Shown: positions 16,394 through 26,016, counted from the first letter of the stretch. The stretch is 64,000 nucleotides of DNA from Marinifilum sp. D737 (GCF_026672275.1 NZ_JANQCD010000001.1:186001-250000); one strand, 5' to 3'. Notes: generated from the sequence alone by a model not told the origin. A program made the numbers and translations.

Positions 16394-17614
16394 TTACAGA
16401 TAATCCAATGATGAATCTTCAATTTTTGCAAAAGGAGCAACGGCACGCTTGTATATTCCTTGTACATAGGCAATGGCCATACCGTAATTGGTAACCGGAA
16501 TTCCGGCATCAATGGCAGGTTGTAATCTGTTGCCCAATTGTTTTGGGGTAATCATACATCCACCACACTGAATGAGCAATGCATAATCCGACATTTCGCC
16601 CGGAATTTCATCCAAACCTGCAATGACAACAAATTCAAGTTGTTTACCCGTGTAATTTGAGATCCAGCGAGGAATTTTTACTCTGCCAATATCATCACAG
16701 GAAGTATGGTGCGTACAACTTTCCAGAAGAAGAATTTTGTCTCCATCTTTCAGTTCCGAAATTTTTGGCGTTCCCTGGAGGTAGGCAGAAAAATTGCCCT
16801 TGAAATGAGCCAGCATAATACTAAAACTGGTCAAAGCAATGTCAGAAGGGATAGAAGCTCCAGCTTTTAGGAATACCTGGCTATCGGTAACAACGAGTTT
16901 TGGTTTGATTGCGGTTTTTCGAAGGAATGCATCCACTTCACGCTCTTTCAGTACGATACAGATGGCATCGTTGTCCAGAATATCACGAATGGCTTGTACC
17001 TGTGGTAGAATCAATCGTCCTTCAGGAGCTTCAATGTCAATAGGAGTAATTAAAAGAACAATATCACCATAGGAAATCAAATCGCCAAGAAGCGATGGGG
17101 TTGTAAATGCTGATTCAGGAATGGTTTTTTTGATGCTCTTTACGATAGGTTCAATATCTCCGTTAAGCGAATTGAAATGCAAAACTTCCTTTGCTCCAGC
17201 TTCAGTTAATTTTTCTAAAGTTTCCTGATGCAATAGTTCTAAATCCTCCTTATTGTGAATGGCGATAAAAGGAACATCCTGTTTCCTGAACTTTTCAATT
17301 AAGCCTTTTTCAAAATCACCAAATGTATTTTTGGTAATGACCAAAATGGCCAAATCGATGGTTTTAATGGCCTGATTGGTTTTAAGGATTCGCTTTTTCC
17401 CCAATTCACCTGTATCATCAATTCCGGCAGTATCGATAAGTATAACTGGACCAAATCCTGTGATTTCAAAGGATTTTTTTACCGGATCGGTGGTAGTACC
17501 TGCAACATCAGAAACAATGGCAATATCCTGACCCGCAAGGAAGTTGATTAATGTACTTTTCCCGTTATTTCTTCTACCAAAAATTCCAATATGTGGACGA
17601 CGTTCTCTTCCCAT
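16394..17614 (-). CDS. hydF: [FeFe]-hydrogenase H-cluster maturation GTPase HydF
   Basis: 406 residues, normal for HydF, the scaffold that receives the diiron subcluster made by HydE/HydG and hands it to the hydrogenase. N-terminal GTPase: GRRNNGKS P-loop (13-20), TTTD switch I, DTAG (61-64), NKED (121-124). A dimerisation domain follows, then the cluster-binding domain with C300-T-H302 and C350-G-G-C353. The residue before the CxxC is Gln rather than the His often found there. It sits 37 bp behind aspA in the unit ppx-regulator-aspA-hydF. hydE, hydG and the hydrogenase are not in this window. Confidence 0.95.
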   Translation of the reverse strand: MGRERRPHIGIFGRRNNGKSTLINFLAGQDIAIVSDVAGTTTDPVKKSFEITGFGPVILIDTAGIDDTGELGKKRILKTNQAIKTIDLAILVITKNTFGDFEKGLIEKFRKQDVPFIAIHNKEDLELLHQETLEKLTEAGAKEVLHFNSLNGDIEPIVKSIKKTIPESAFTTPSLLGDLISYGDIVLLITPIDIEAPEGRLILPQVQAIRDILDNDAICIVLKEREVDAFLRKTAIKPKLVVTDSQVFLKAGASIPSDIALTSFSIMLAHFKGNFSAYLQGTPKISELKDGDKILLLESCTHHTSCDDIGRVKIPRWISNYTGKQLEFVVIAGLDEIPGEMSDYALLIQCGGCMITPKQLGNRLQPAIDAGIPVTNYGMAIAYVQGIYKRAVAPFAKIEDSSLDYL

Positions 17615-17619
17615 GTTTT

Positions 17620-17661
17620 ACAGTGATCAGTTACCAATGAACAGTTTTCAGTTATTTCGTA
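17620..17661. repeat. two 21-bp direct repeat units between aspA and hydF
   Basis: acagtgatcagtta (from 17620) and acagttttcagtta (from 17641) are spaced exactly 21 bp; 12 of 14 bases match. They lie across the 37-bp aspA-hydF gap and the end of aspA. Same period as the longer arrays. Confidence 0.5.
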
Positions 17662-19100
17662 TTAATTGTGTCGCTTAAAATGAATCCTAATTTTAATAAT
17701 TCTTCAGGAGTGATCAGCTCTTTTAGTTTGTCATTCGAAAGCATTTCAAGCTTGTTGTTGGCTTCTAGTATTGTACAAGAGTTTTTCTTCATCTCCTTGG
17801 CCAGTTTTGTAGCCTCGTGATATCCGATATATGGAGAAAGGGCTGTGGCTACCGAAGGATTGTAAAGCACATTTTCTTCAGTTAAATTTGACTGTATCTC
17901 TAGTTCTTTGAATAGATTCCCGGCAAGTGTGTTGTTTGCAGCAATCAGCAATTTGATGCTATCCAATAAGGCATGACCAATAGAAGGCAAATAAGCATTT
18001 AACTCCAGGCAGCCTTGTCCCGAGAGATTGCTAATCATTACATCGTTGGCATACACTTTATGAGCGGTGCTGATTACAAATTCGGGAATTACAGGATTTA
18101 CTTTTCCTGGCATAATGGAACTACCCACTTGTTTTTGAGGCAAGTGAAGCTCGCGGTTTTGAAAAAGATCCGATCCTAAAAGTCGAAGGTCGGCAACCAT
18201 TTTTTCCAAATTTACAGCATGTGCTTTCAATGTTGCATGAACTTCAACAAATCCATCCTGGTTGGCTGTTGCATCCGATAAATTTTCGGAACGAGTAATT
18301 GGTAAACCTGTCAGCCTGCGCAGATTTGGTACCACTTCCATAATGAAAAATCGTGGTATGGATAAACCTGTTCCTATGGCACCACCACCAAGATTCACCT
18401 CCTTAATTCTTTCGAAACACTTGGAAACTCTCCACCAGTCTCGCGACAAGGCATTGTTGTATGTGCTAAACAATTTATCGTACGAGGATGGCACAGCAGC
18501 CTGCATTTGAGTGTACCCAATTCGCAATACGTTTCGGTAATTGCTTTCTGTTTTTTCCACCTGTAAACGCAAGTTGTTTATAGACTCTTCCAAGTCCTGA
18601 AGCAAACGAATTGCCGCAACTTTTAACGAGCTTGGAATTACATCATTGGTAGATTGGAACACATTGGCATGTTCGAAAGGATCCACTTTATTGTAATCGC
18701 CACAATTTTCGCCAATTTGTTGCAAAGCCCTGTTGGTGATGATCTCATTTATATTCATGTTGATGCTGGTTCCGGCACCTCCCTGTATGGCCGGCACAAT
18801 GAAATGATCAAAATGCTCTCCCAGGTTTATTTCATCTGCAGCATCGTTTAAGTTTTCAATCAGATTTTTATCCAACAATTCAAAAGGAAATTCCTGGTTT
18901 GGGAACTTACGATCGATTCCCTTCAGAAAATCAAGGTAAGTTTTGTAACAGGCTTGTTTTACAAGTCCAACAGCCATATACCATTCTTTATGAAATTGGG
19001 TGTTGTCTGGAAAATTCTCCTTTGCACGAAGGGAATGAATTCCCCAAAGTGCATCTTTTGGAATCTCTCTTTTACCAATAAAATCTGATTCAATTCTCAT
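17652..19100 (-). CDS. aspA: aspartate ammonia-lyase
   Basis: 482 residues of the aspartase/fumarase superfamily, cytoplasmic, splitting aspartate into fumarate and ammonia. Signature GSSIMPGKVNP is present, as are the N-terminal GIHSLRAKENF and the FQSTNDVIPSS substrate loop. The superfamily also holds fumarase, but position next to hydF fits the aspA genes often found with H-cluster maturation genes. It starts 2 bp behind the response regulator, indicating one transcript. Why an aspartase sits in hydrogenase maturation units is not settled; ammonia or aspartate supply is a guess. Confidence 0.88.
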   Translation of the reverse strand: MRIESDFIGKREIPKDALWGIHSLRAKENFPDNTQFHKEWYMAVGLVKQACYKTYLDFLKGIDRKFPNQEFPFELLDKNLIENLNDAADEINLGEHFDHFIVPAIQGGAGTSINMNINEIITNRALQQIGENCGDYNKVDPFEHANVFQSTNDVIPSSLKVAAIRLLQDLEESINNLRLQVEKTESNYRNVLRIGYTQMQAAVPSSYDKLFSTYNNALSRDWWRVSKCFERIKEVNLGGGAIGTGLSIPRFFIMEVVPNLRRLTGLPITRSENLSDATANQDGFVEVHATLKAHAVNLEKMVADLRLLGSDLFQNRELHLPQKQVGSSIMPGKVNPVIPEFVISTAHKVYANDVMISNLSGQGCLELNAYLPSIGHALLDSIKLLIAANNTLAGNLFKELEIQSNLTEENVLYNPSVATALSPYIGYHEATKLAKEMKKNSCTILEANNKLEMLSNDKLKELITPEELLKLGFILSDTINTK

Positions 19101-19102
19101 GA

Positions 19103-20266
19103 TTAATTTGCTGATTTGGTATATGCTTTTACATCTTCAACACTAATGCTTTCCTGTCCAAGAATAATTAATCGCTCGATAATGTTTCTAAACTCACGAA
19201 TATTACCGGTGTAATTGATCTTTTTTAGCTCTTCAATTGCAGCTTCATCAATTCTTTTTACTGGCAAACCCATTTCACTACAAATCATATCAATAAAATG
19301 ATTGGCAAGCAGAGGTATGTCATCAATTCTATCGTTCAAAGAAGGAACTTCGATCAAAATCACGCTTAAGCGATGATACAAATCCTCACGGAAATTGTTG
19401 TTTTCGATTTCTTCTTTTAAATTTTTATTGGTTGCTGCAATTACACGAACATTTACTTTAATTTCTTTATCGCCACCAACACGGGTAATTCTATTTTCCT
19501 GCAAAGCTCTTAATACTTTTGCTTGCGCAGATAAACTCATGTCGCCAATTTCATCCAAGAAAAGAGTGCCTCCATCGGCCAATTCGAATTTTCCTTTTCG
19601 CTGTTTATGTGCCGAAGTAAAAGATCCTTTCTCGTGGCCAAACAATTCACTTTCGATCAGTTCAGAAGGAATTGCAGCACAATTTACTTCTATAAAAGGG
19701 CTTTTACAGCGATTGCTTTGTTCGTGGATACGATGTGCAACCAATTCTTTACCAGTTCCATTAGGGCCGGTAATTAGAACTCTTGCATCGGTTGGTGCTA
19801 CCTTATCAATCATCTGATTCACATCCTGAATTGCATCAGCCTCACCAATCATTTCATATTTTTTGCTGACTTTTCTTTTCAGAACTTTGGTTTCTGTAAT
19901 CAGCTTCGATTTATCCATTGCATTGCGAATGGTAATCAGAATTCTATTCAGATCAAGTGGCTTTTCAATAAAATCGAAAGCTCCTTTCTTAATTGCTTCC
20001 ACTGCAGTATCGATGTTCCCATGCCCCGAAATCATGATGACCGGAGTGTCGATGGCCAATTCCTGTATTTTGTCCAGCACTTCAATACCATCCATTTGTG
20101 GCATTTTAATGTCGCATAAAATCACATCGAATTCATCATTTTTTGCCATTTCCAAGCCAGCAATGCCATCTTCGGCAAGGCTGATGTCGTAGCTTTCATA
20201 ACTTAGAATTTCTTTCAAAGTATTTCGAATACTTCTTTCGTCATCAATGATTAGAATTTTAGACAT
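19103..20266 (-). CDS. REC-AAA+ response regulator of the NtrC type, no DNA-binding domain
   Basis: 387 residues. Receiver domain 1-120 with the phosphate acceptor Asp52 (CDIKMPQMDG) and Lys102; AAA+ domain with Walker A GPNGTGKE (167-174), Walker B TLFLDEIG and arginine-finger region FREDLYHRL. The sigma-54 contact loop is GSFTSA (214-219) instead of GAFTGA. The protein ends soon after the AAA+ lid (YTGNIREFRNIIERL, 352-366) with no Fis-type HTH, whereas NtrC proteins run to about 450-480. It may act from solution, or not with sigma-54 at all. Its gene is 2 bp from aspA and 33 bp behind ppx. Confidence 0.85.
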   Translation of the reverse strand: MSKILIIDDERSIRNTLKEILSYESYDISLAEDGIAGLEMAKNDEFDVILCDIKMPQMDGIEVLDKIQELAIDTPVIMISGHGNIDTAVEAIKKGAFDFIEKPLDLNRILITIRNAMDKSKLITETKVLKRKVSKKYEMIGEADAIQDVNQMIDKVAPTDARVLITGPNGTGKELVAHRIHEQSNRCKSPFIEVNCAAIPSELIESELFGHEKGSFTSAHKQRKGKFELADGGTLFLDEIGDMSLSAQAKVLRALQENRITRVGGDKEIKVNVRVIAATNKNLKEEIENNNFREDLYHRLSVILIEVPSLNDRIDDIPLLANHFIDMICSEMGLPVKRIDEAAIEELKKINYTGNIREFRNIIERLIILGQESISVEDVKAYTKSAN

Positions 20267-20299
20267 AGCTATTTTTTTAATTCTACAGCTGTAACTGTT

Positions 20300-21241
20300 T
20301 TAATTAGTGTTTTTTTCGATGTGCTCAAACAAAGCACCTTCTTTTAAAGCATATGATGATTGGTACAATTTACTAAAACCAGCTTCTTTTACCAGATGAT
20401 TGATAAAAATACTTGCCACCACCATCAACTCAACTCGAACAGGATCCATACCTTTCATTACCTTTCTTTCTTCCAGGCTTGAGTTTAAAAAACTTTGATG
20501 CAGGCGGAAGAAATCTTTTAGCTTGATCTCGAATTGAGATTCGGGCAATCCATTTGTTTGATAGCCATCAGCCAAAAGGATTTGTTTGAAAGTATCAAAT
20601 GATCCGGATGAACCGATTAAGGTTTTTACATTGTGAAGATCCAGAGCCTCAAATAAGTCGGGCAATTGCTCTTTTAAATACTCATCTACCTTGGCGATAT
20701 CGCCTTTTGTCATTGGATCCGAAGGCGCAAACATTTCGAGCAAACGGGTCATACCTAGTGGATAACTTTTTTTCCAGAATACTTTTTCGTTGTTGGCAAT
20801 AATAATTTCATTGCTACCACCTCCAATGTCCAGAATAGCAACGGCTTCATGATTTAATTCAACAGCATTTTTTGTTCCTGTATAAATCAAATCAGCCTCA
20901 CGTTCACCGGAAATGATCTCGATGTTTACCTGATAGTTCTCTTCAATTAATCGGACGAACTCTTCACCATTAACAGCTGATCGAATTGCTGAAGTAGCGA
21001 ATGCAATTTTCTCGCTAGCATTATATTCTTTTGATATGCGATTCATTTCATCAAATGCATTTCTTGCTCTTTGAATCGCTTCTTCGGTTATTTTATTTTG
21101 ATTAATTCCGCCCTTGCCAATTTTGGTAGGGTACTTTGAACGGTGTAGGATGTTAGGATGTTTCCCTTCGCTCCATTCTGCTACCAATAAATTAAATGTA
21201 TTGGTTCCTAAATCAATTACAGAAATCCGTTTCTTTTGCAT
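20300..21241 (-). CDS. ppx: exopolyphosphatase / pppGpp phosphatase family protein
   Basis: 313 residues of the ASKHA fold: IDLGTNTFNLLV (9-20) is the phosphate-1 motif, ILDIGGGSNEII the second. Short, single-domain form without the C-terminal HD extension of E. coli Ppx/GppA, as is common in Bacteroidota. It hydrolyses polyphosphate or pppGpp; which one cannot be told. First gene of the unit leading to the response regulator, aspA and hydF. Confidence 0.9.
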   Translation of the reverse strand: MQKKRISVIDLGTNTFNLLVAEWSEGKHPNILHRSKYPTKIGKGGINQNKITEEAIQRARNAFDEMNRISKEYNASEKIAFATSAIRSAVNGEEFVRLIEENYQVNIEIISGEREADLIYTGTKNAVELNHEAVAILDIGGGSNEIIIANNEKVFWKKSYPLGMTRLLEMFAPSDPMTKGDIAKVDEYLKEQLPDLFEALDLHNVKTLIGSSGSFDTFKQILLADGYQTNGLPESQFEIKLKDFFRLHQSFLNSSLEERKVMKGMDPVRVELMVVASIFINHLVKEAGFSKLYQSSYALKEGALFEHIEKNTN

Positions 21242-21418
21242 ATATAAAGGTTAAAGTTTTAAGTGAAAGCAATCTAAGCTAACTTATAGGAATAGATTCA
21301 TTATCGAAGATAGTAAAATCTTTGTTTAAGAATAATAACTTTTGTCAATGTCTTGTAAATACTGATGAAAGACATGTTTTTGGTTCTTCAAAAACTATGC
21401 CTAATTTAAAGTTTATGA

Positions 21419-21443
21419 AAAATGCCTCGTGAAGAGGCATTTT
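21419..21443 (-). terminator. terminator of the ABC export pair
   Basis: aaaatgcctc (21419-21428) pairs with gaggcatttt (21434-21443) around gtgaa, with T-rich flanks on both strands. It lies behind the permease gene that ends at 21465. Confidence 0.8.
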
Positions 21444-21464
21444 CTATAATCGATACAACAAATG

Positions 21465-22805
21465 TTAGTTGTGATATCTTAACCACTTCCAAATTTCTTT
21501 GTAGGAAACTTTCTTTCCATACATTAATATACCTGTTCGATATATTTTGGCTGCTATCCATGTAATTAATAGGAATGTGCCGATTAGTAGCGTCATGGAA
21601 AGTAGCAATTCCCAAATTGGAACACCAAAAGGAATTCTTACCAACATTACAATAGGTGAAGTAAAAGGAATAATTGAACCCCAGAAGGCCAAACTACTCT
21701 CTGGATTTTTTGCCACAGCAAAACCAATGTACAAGGCAAGAATTAATGGAATTGTAATAGGAAGCATAAACTGTTGGGTTTCCGTTTCATTGTCAACGGC
21801 ACTACCAACTGCAGCAAATAGTGCTGAGTACAATAAATATCCTCCTAAAAAGAAGAAGATAAATGCGCCAACAATACCAGCAACATAGGCAAGATCGAAA
21901 GTTCCCAGAATATCCTGAGCCATTTTTAACTGACCGGCATCTAAAGAAGCTGCACCTGCAGGTAGTTCAGCTACCGACTTTGCCTGTTGCAGGGCTTCCA
22001 TGTCAACGCCTGGCAGAACTAATGCTGAACCAACCGTAATAATGATGCCAGTTAATACAACCCACATTATGAATTGGGTCAACCCAACCATTGCAACGCC
22101 AACAATTTTCCCCATCATCAGTTGGAATGGCTTAACTGATGATATAATCACCTCGACAATACGATTGCTTTTCTCTTCGATTACCCCTCTCATTACCTGA
22201 ACACCATACATGAAAATAAACATGTAAATGATGAAACTGGCAGCAAAGCCAATTCCCATTGCAATTTCGGTAGAGCTTTGTTTAATTTCTCCACCTTCGC
22301 CAAATTTAATGGTTCGCATAGAGATAGGCGTTCTGGTTGCAGCAAGTTTTTCTTCCAAATCAGGCATATTTGCTTCTGCAATAATTTTCGATCGCTTCAT
22401 TTTTTCAATATGTTGCCTGATTTGTCTTCCAACATTTGATTTGACTTCGATCGTAACTTGTTTGTGCGAGAACAATTCTGCGGTTTTGGTTTGCAGAATG
22501 TTTTTAGGAATTACCAAAATGGCATAATATCCTTTCTTTTCCATACTACTTTTTACCTCCTCGAAAGAGGCATTTTGCAAGTAGTTGTATGTGGTGAATT
22601 CGCTACTTTTAACAGGTTCTACCAATTCCGATTCGTTTAAAACGGCAATGGTTCTCTTTTCAGTATCATCTTTCAACATCATCCAAATCATGAAGGCATA
22701 AATTCCTGCAATCAACAATGGAGTAAGAAAGGTAAGAATCAGGAATGACCTTTTCTTTACGCGAGAAAGGTATTCTCTTTGTATAATGATAAATATCTTG
22801 TTCAT
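21465..22805 (-). CDS. ABC-2 type export permease (NatB-like)
   Basis: 446 residues. First membrane helix 18-42 (KRSFLILTFLTPLLIAGIYA), a large extracytoplasmic domain (about 45-190) and five further helices (about 195-430), including the ABC-2 run with GVIEEKSNRIVEVIISSVKPFQLMMGK at the coupling helix (two pieces of one motif region). This matches NatB/YhaP-type permeases for sodium or drug export. It is encoded 16 bp behind its ATPase. Substrate unknown. Confidence 0.85.
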   Translation of the reverse strand: MNKIFIIIQREYLSRVKKRSFLILTFLTPLLIAGIYAFMIWMMLKDDTEKRTIAVLNESELVEPVKSSEFTTYNYLQNASFEEVKSSMEKKGYYAILVIPKNILQTKTAELFSHKQVTIEVKSNVGRQIRQHIEKMKRSKIIAEANMPDLEEKLAATRTPISMRTIKFGEGGEIKQSSTEIAMGIGFAASFIIYMFIFMYGVQVMRGVIEEKSNRIVEVIISSVKPFQLMMGKIVGVAMVGLTQFIMWVVLTGIIITVGSALVLPGVDMEALQQAKSVAELPAGAASLDAGQLKMAQDILGTFDLAYVAGIVGAFIFFFLGGYLLYSALFAAVGSAVDNETETQQFMLPITIPLILALYIGFAVAKNPESSLAFWGSIIPFTSPIVMLVRIPFGVPIWELLLSMTLLIGTFLLITWIAAKIYRTGILMYGKKVSYKEIWKWLRYHN

Positions 22806-22821
22806 TTTGTAAATCTTGTGC

Positions 22822-23745
22822 TTAGATGGTTTTGCTTTCTTTTACAACTCGAATGAAAATATCATTCATGTTAGGAATGATTTCCCGGAAGGAAACAATG
22901 TTCAGATAGGGCAGTAGCTGTTCTAATAATTCATTAGAAGTAGATCCGTTATTTAATTTGATCTTAAGCGTATTGAATTCAATTCCCTTTGCTTGATCAA
23001 TAATTTCAAAATCAGCTTTAAGAACTTGATCCAGTTTGTCGAATTCACCTATGTAGTTAATCTCGTAGGTGTTGGTTCTGTATCTTTTTTTGATTTGCTC
23101 AACAGGACCATCAAGAATTTTTTCTGACTTGTTGATAAGTGCAATGTGATCGCAGATTTCTTCGACTGAACCCATATTATGAGTAGAAAATATGATGGTA
23201 GCGCCTTTATCTCTTAATTCAAGGATTTCTTTTTTCAACAAATTGGCATTGATAGGATCAAAACCACTGAAGGGCTCATCAAAAATCAATAGCTCAGGCT
23301 CGTGAAGAATGGTAACAATAAACTGTACTTTTTGAGCCATCCCTTTTGATAGCTCTTCAACCTTTTTATCCCACCAAGGTAAAATGTCAAACTTATCGAA
23401 CCAGGCTTTCAGTTTCTTGGTGGCTTCCTTTTGGCTCATACCCTTTAACTGTGCAAGGTAAACAGCTTGCTCGCCAACTTTCATTTTCTTATATAAACCT
23501 CTTTCTTCAGGAAGGTAACCAATGCGTTTTACATCTTCAGGTTTTAATGGCTGTCCGTTAAAAAACACCTCACCAGCATCGGGACCTGTAATTTGGTTGA
23601 TGATACGAATTAATGTTGTTTTACCAGCTCCATTTGGACCAAGTAATCCAAATATGCTGCCTTTCGGAACAGATATGCTTACCTTGTTAAGTGCTTTATG
23701 TCCTGCATATTGCTTAACAACGTCTTTTGCTTCGAAAAATGTCAT
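22822..23745 (-). CDS. ABC transporter ATP-binding protein (NatA-like)
   Basis: 307 residues. Walker A GPNGAGKTT (about 37-45), Q-loop, signature ELSKGMAQK in place of LSGGQ, Walker B LLIFDEPFSG and the H-loop STHNM. A C-terminal extension of about 90 residues follows the ATPase core, as in NatA/YhaQ. It powers the adjacent permease at the inner membrane. Confidence 0.9.
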   Translation of the reverse strand: MTFFEAKDVVKQYAGHKALNKVSISVPKGSIFGLLGPNGAGKTTLIRIINQITGPDAGEVFFNGQPLKPEDVKRIGYLPEERGLYKKMKVGEQAVYLAQLKGMSQKEATKKLKAWFDKFDILPWWDKKVEELSKGMAQKVQFIVTILHEPELLIFDEPFSGFDPINANLLKKEILELRDKGATIIFSTHNMGSVEEICDHIALINKSEKILDGPVEQIKKRYRTNTYEINYIGEFDKLDQVLKADFEIIDQAKGIEFNTLKIKLNNGSTSNELLEQLLPYLNIVSFREIIPNMNDIFIRVVKESKTI

Positions 23746-23893
23746 GAATTATAGTTTTGGTTAGTGACACTCTATTAAGAACTGAAATCTAAAGTACACA
23801 ATTTATAATGATGTCTTCATAAAAAATCGATATAAAGAAGATGATACAAGTTTTAACTTGTTTTTTTATCGATATAAAATTAAGACAAAAATA

Positions 23894-23917
23894 AACCCCG
23901 ACATTTTTGCCGGGGTT
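23894..23917 (-). terminator. terminator of grpE-dnaJ
   Basis: aaccccgaca (23894-23903) pairs with tgccggggtt (23908-23917), one G-U on the minus strand, followed on that strand by a T-rich run. It lies 20 bp behind the dnaJ stop. Confidence 0.85.
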
Positions 23918-23936
23918 GATCATTATATTTTCACTT

Positions 23937-25085
23937 CTATTCGAAGAAGTTTCTTACTTTTTTGAAGAAGCTTTTTTCTTGTGATGTAGGTTTTGGCTTG
24001 AATGATTCCGAGTTTTGAAGTTTCTCTAAAACCTTTTTCTCTTCCTTAGTCAAATTGTTTGGAACCCAAACGTTAATTTTAACCAATAGATCTCCTCTGC
24101 CGTATCCATTTACATCAGGAAGACCTTTTCCTCTTAAACGTAAAATCTTACCGGGCTGAGTACCTCCATCAATTTTCACTTTCACCTTGTTTTCGATAGT
24201 AGGAATCTCAACTGCAGTTCCTAAAATTGAATCAGGGATACTAATGAACAGGTTGTAAAGCAAGTCGTTTTCATCGCGAACCAATTCTGGATGCTCTTCT
24301 TCCTGAATCAGAATTAACAAGTCGCCATTAATACCACCACGACGAGCAGCATTACCTTTTCCACTAACCGAAAGTTGCATTCCTTCAGCAACACCGGCAG
24401 GAATGTTAATTGAGATTACTTCTTCGTCACGAACAATACCTTCACCAGCACAACTTGAACATTTGTTGGTAATCATCTTACCTTCGCCGTTACAAGAAGG
24501 ACAGGTTGATGCCGTTTGCATTTGACCTAAGATGGTATTCTGTACTCTGGTAACTTGTCCGGAACCATTACAGGTAGAGCAAGTTGAGAAAGAAGAACCA
24601 TCTTTAGCTCCTGAACCATTACAAGAGTTACACTCAACGTATTTTTTAACTTTAATTTTCTTCTCAACACCTTCGGCAATTTCCTTTAAAGTTAATTTTA
24701 CTTTCACTCTCAGGTTACTACCACGGTTTACTCGACGAGAACTGCGGCCACCGCCACCAAATCCTCCTCCGAAGAAAGATCCTCCACCGAAAATATCTCC
24801 AAAGTGAGAGAATATATCTTCCATGTTCATTCCGCCGCCGAAACCACCGCCGGCAGCTCCGCCCATTCCGGCATGACCAAATTGATCGTAACGTTGACGC
24901 TTTTCAGGATTACTTAAAACTTCATAAGCTTCTGCAGCTTCTTTAAAGTTTTCTTCAGCCTGTTTATCATCAGGGTTTTTATCAGGGTGAAACTGAATCG
25001 CCTTCTTACGATATGCTTTTTTTAATTCGGCTTCCGAGGCAGATTTTGATACCCCTAATACCTCATAATAATCTCTTTTCGACAT
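23937..25085 (-). CDS. dnaJ: chaperone DnaJ
   Basis: 382 residues, full-length type I Hsp40. J domain 1-70 with HPD in [10 protein letters not shown], a glycine-rich stretch with many GGG/GGF (about 75-120), the zinc region with four CxxCxGxG repeats ([32 protein letters not shown]) and the C-terminal substrate-binding domains. It stimulates DnaK ATPase with GrpE, encoded 33 bp upstream in the same transcript; dnaK is not here. Confidence 0.98.
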   Translation of the reverse strand: MSKRDYYEVLGVSKSASEAELKKAYRKKAIQFHPDKNPDDKQAEENFKEAAEAYEVLSNPEKRQRYDQFGHAGMGGAAGGGFGGGMNMEDIFSHFGDIFGGGSFFGGGFGGGGRSSRRVNRGSNLRVKVKLTLKEIAEGVEKKIKVKKYVECNSCNGSGAKDGSSFSTCSTCNGSGQVTRVQNTILGQMQTASTCPSCNGEGKMITNKCSSCAGEGIVRDEEVISINIPAGVAEGMQLSVSGKGNAARRGGINGDLLILIQEEEHPELVRDENDLLYNLFISIPDSILGTAVEIPTIENKVKVKIDGGTQPGKILRLRGKGLPDVNGYGRGDLLVKINVWVPNNLTKEEKKVLEKLQNSESFKPKPTSQEKSFFKKVRNFFE

Positions 25086-25118
25086 CTTTTTTTCAACTTA
25101 GAATTAGGAATCAGAGAA

Positions 25119-25721
25119 TTATTCTCCTACAACAACTTTTGAGAAACGAATCACTTTTTCATTTAAAGTGTATCCTTTTTCAACACAATCAACAACTTTA
25201 CCTTTCATGTCCTCTGAAGGAGCAGGAATTTTTGTGATTGCTTCGTGAATGTCGGTATCAAATTCTGTATTAATTGCTTCAATCTCTTTAACTCCATTTT
25301 GCGAAATGAAATCTTTGAAATTGTTGTAAATCAAGTGAACACCTTCTTTTAAAGCTTCTACATCTTTTGCTTCATCGATAGATTGTAGTGCTCTTTCGAA
25401 GTTATCCATTACAGGAAGAACATTAACAAGAATTTTTTCACCTGCCGATTTGGTAAGCTCCATTTTCTCTTTTAAAGTTCTTTTTCTATAGTTGTCGAAC
25501 TCAGCGGATAAACGCATGTATTTGTCGTTGATATCCTGAAGTTTTGCTCCAAGTTCTTCTATTTCGTCAGCTTTTTTCTCTTTAGCTGATTTCTTTTTTT
25601 CTTTCTTTTCAGCCTTTGGTTCTTCTTTTACCTCTTTCTCCTCAACTGGCTGTTCTACTTTGGTTTCCAAATCCTTTTCTTCCAATTCTTCTTTTTTTGA
25701 TTTGCTTGTATCTTTTGTCAT
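25119..25721 (-). CDS. grpE: nucleotide exchange factor GrpE
   Basis: 200 residues. A lysine/glutamate-rich N-terminal tail (1-55), the long coiled-coil (about 55-100, with EFDNYRKRTLKEK) and the C-terminal beta-wing (DTDIHEAI, KGYTLNEKVIRFSKVVV). It releases ADP from DnaK. First gene of the grpE-dnaJ transcript, with an operator-like inverted repeat 55 bp upstream. Confidence 0.97.
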   Translation of the reverse strand: MTKDTSKSKKEELEEKDLETKVEQPVEEKEVKEEPKAEKKEKKKSAKEKKADEIEELGAKLQDINDKYMRLSAEFDNYRKRTLKEKMELTKSAGEKILVNVLPVMDNFERALQSIDEAKDVEALKEGVHLIYNNFKDFISQNGVKEIEAINTEFDTDIHEAITKIPAPSEDMKGKVVDCVEKGYTLNEKVIRFSKVVVGE

Positions 25722-25775
25722 TTTTCAATGATTTTTTGCGTTCTAAATTAACAAGGCAGAAGTAAACAAATAACC

Positions 25776-25806
25776 TGCCAATTTGTGCCTTTACGACAAA
25801 TTGGCA
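25776..25806. promoter_or_regulatory. perfect 11-bp inverted repeat upstream of grpE-dnaJ
   Basis: tgccaatttgt (25776-25786), a 9-nt spacer, then acaaattggca (25796-25806). The N9 spacing recalls the CIRCE operator, but the arms do not match it. On the minus strand a likely promoter follows: TTG then, 16 nt on, TAATTTAG close to TAnnTTTG. A heat-shock operator is inferred from position. Confidence 0.6.
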
Positions 25807-25960
25807 CAAAGATAGAATTTGAAACTGTAATAATTTCCTTTTTCATGTCTTTTCGTACAGATAATTATACAATTAGCTGATGGCAAAAAATATGGGAAGT
25901 TACTGTCATGATGAATTTTTATAAGAAATATCTTTTAATTATATTTAGTATACGTTACAT

Positions 25961-26016
25961 TAACGTGAGTTCGATATAACTTTCTGTGGATAGAATTTTA
26001 AGTCGAACTCACGTTA
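25961..26016. repeat. perfect 14-bp inverted repeat in front of a STAS-like gene
   Basis: taacgtgagttcga (25961-25974) and tcgaactcacgtta (26003-26016) are exact reverse complements with a 28-nt loop, ending 12 bases before the ATG at 26029. It could be a REP/MITE-like element, an operator pair, or a hairpin that hides the start region. The rest of 25722-26028 shows only the grpE operator. Confidence 0.7.

Noticed and set aside
25776-25806. CIRCE operator for HrcA
   Set aside because: Spacing fits but the arms are not TTAGCACTC/GAGTGCTAA.
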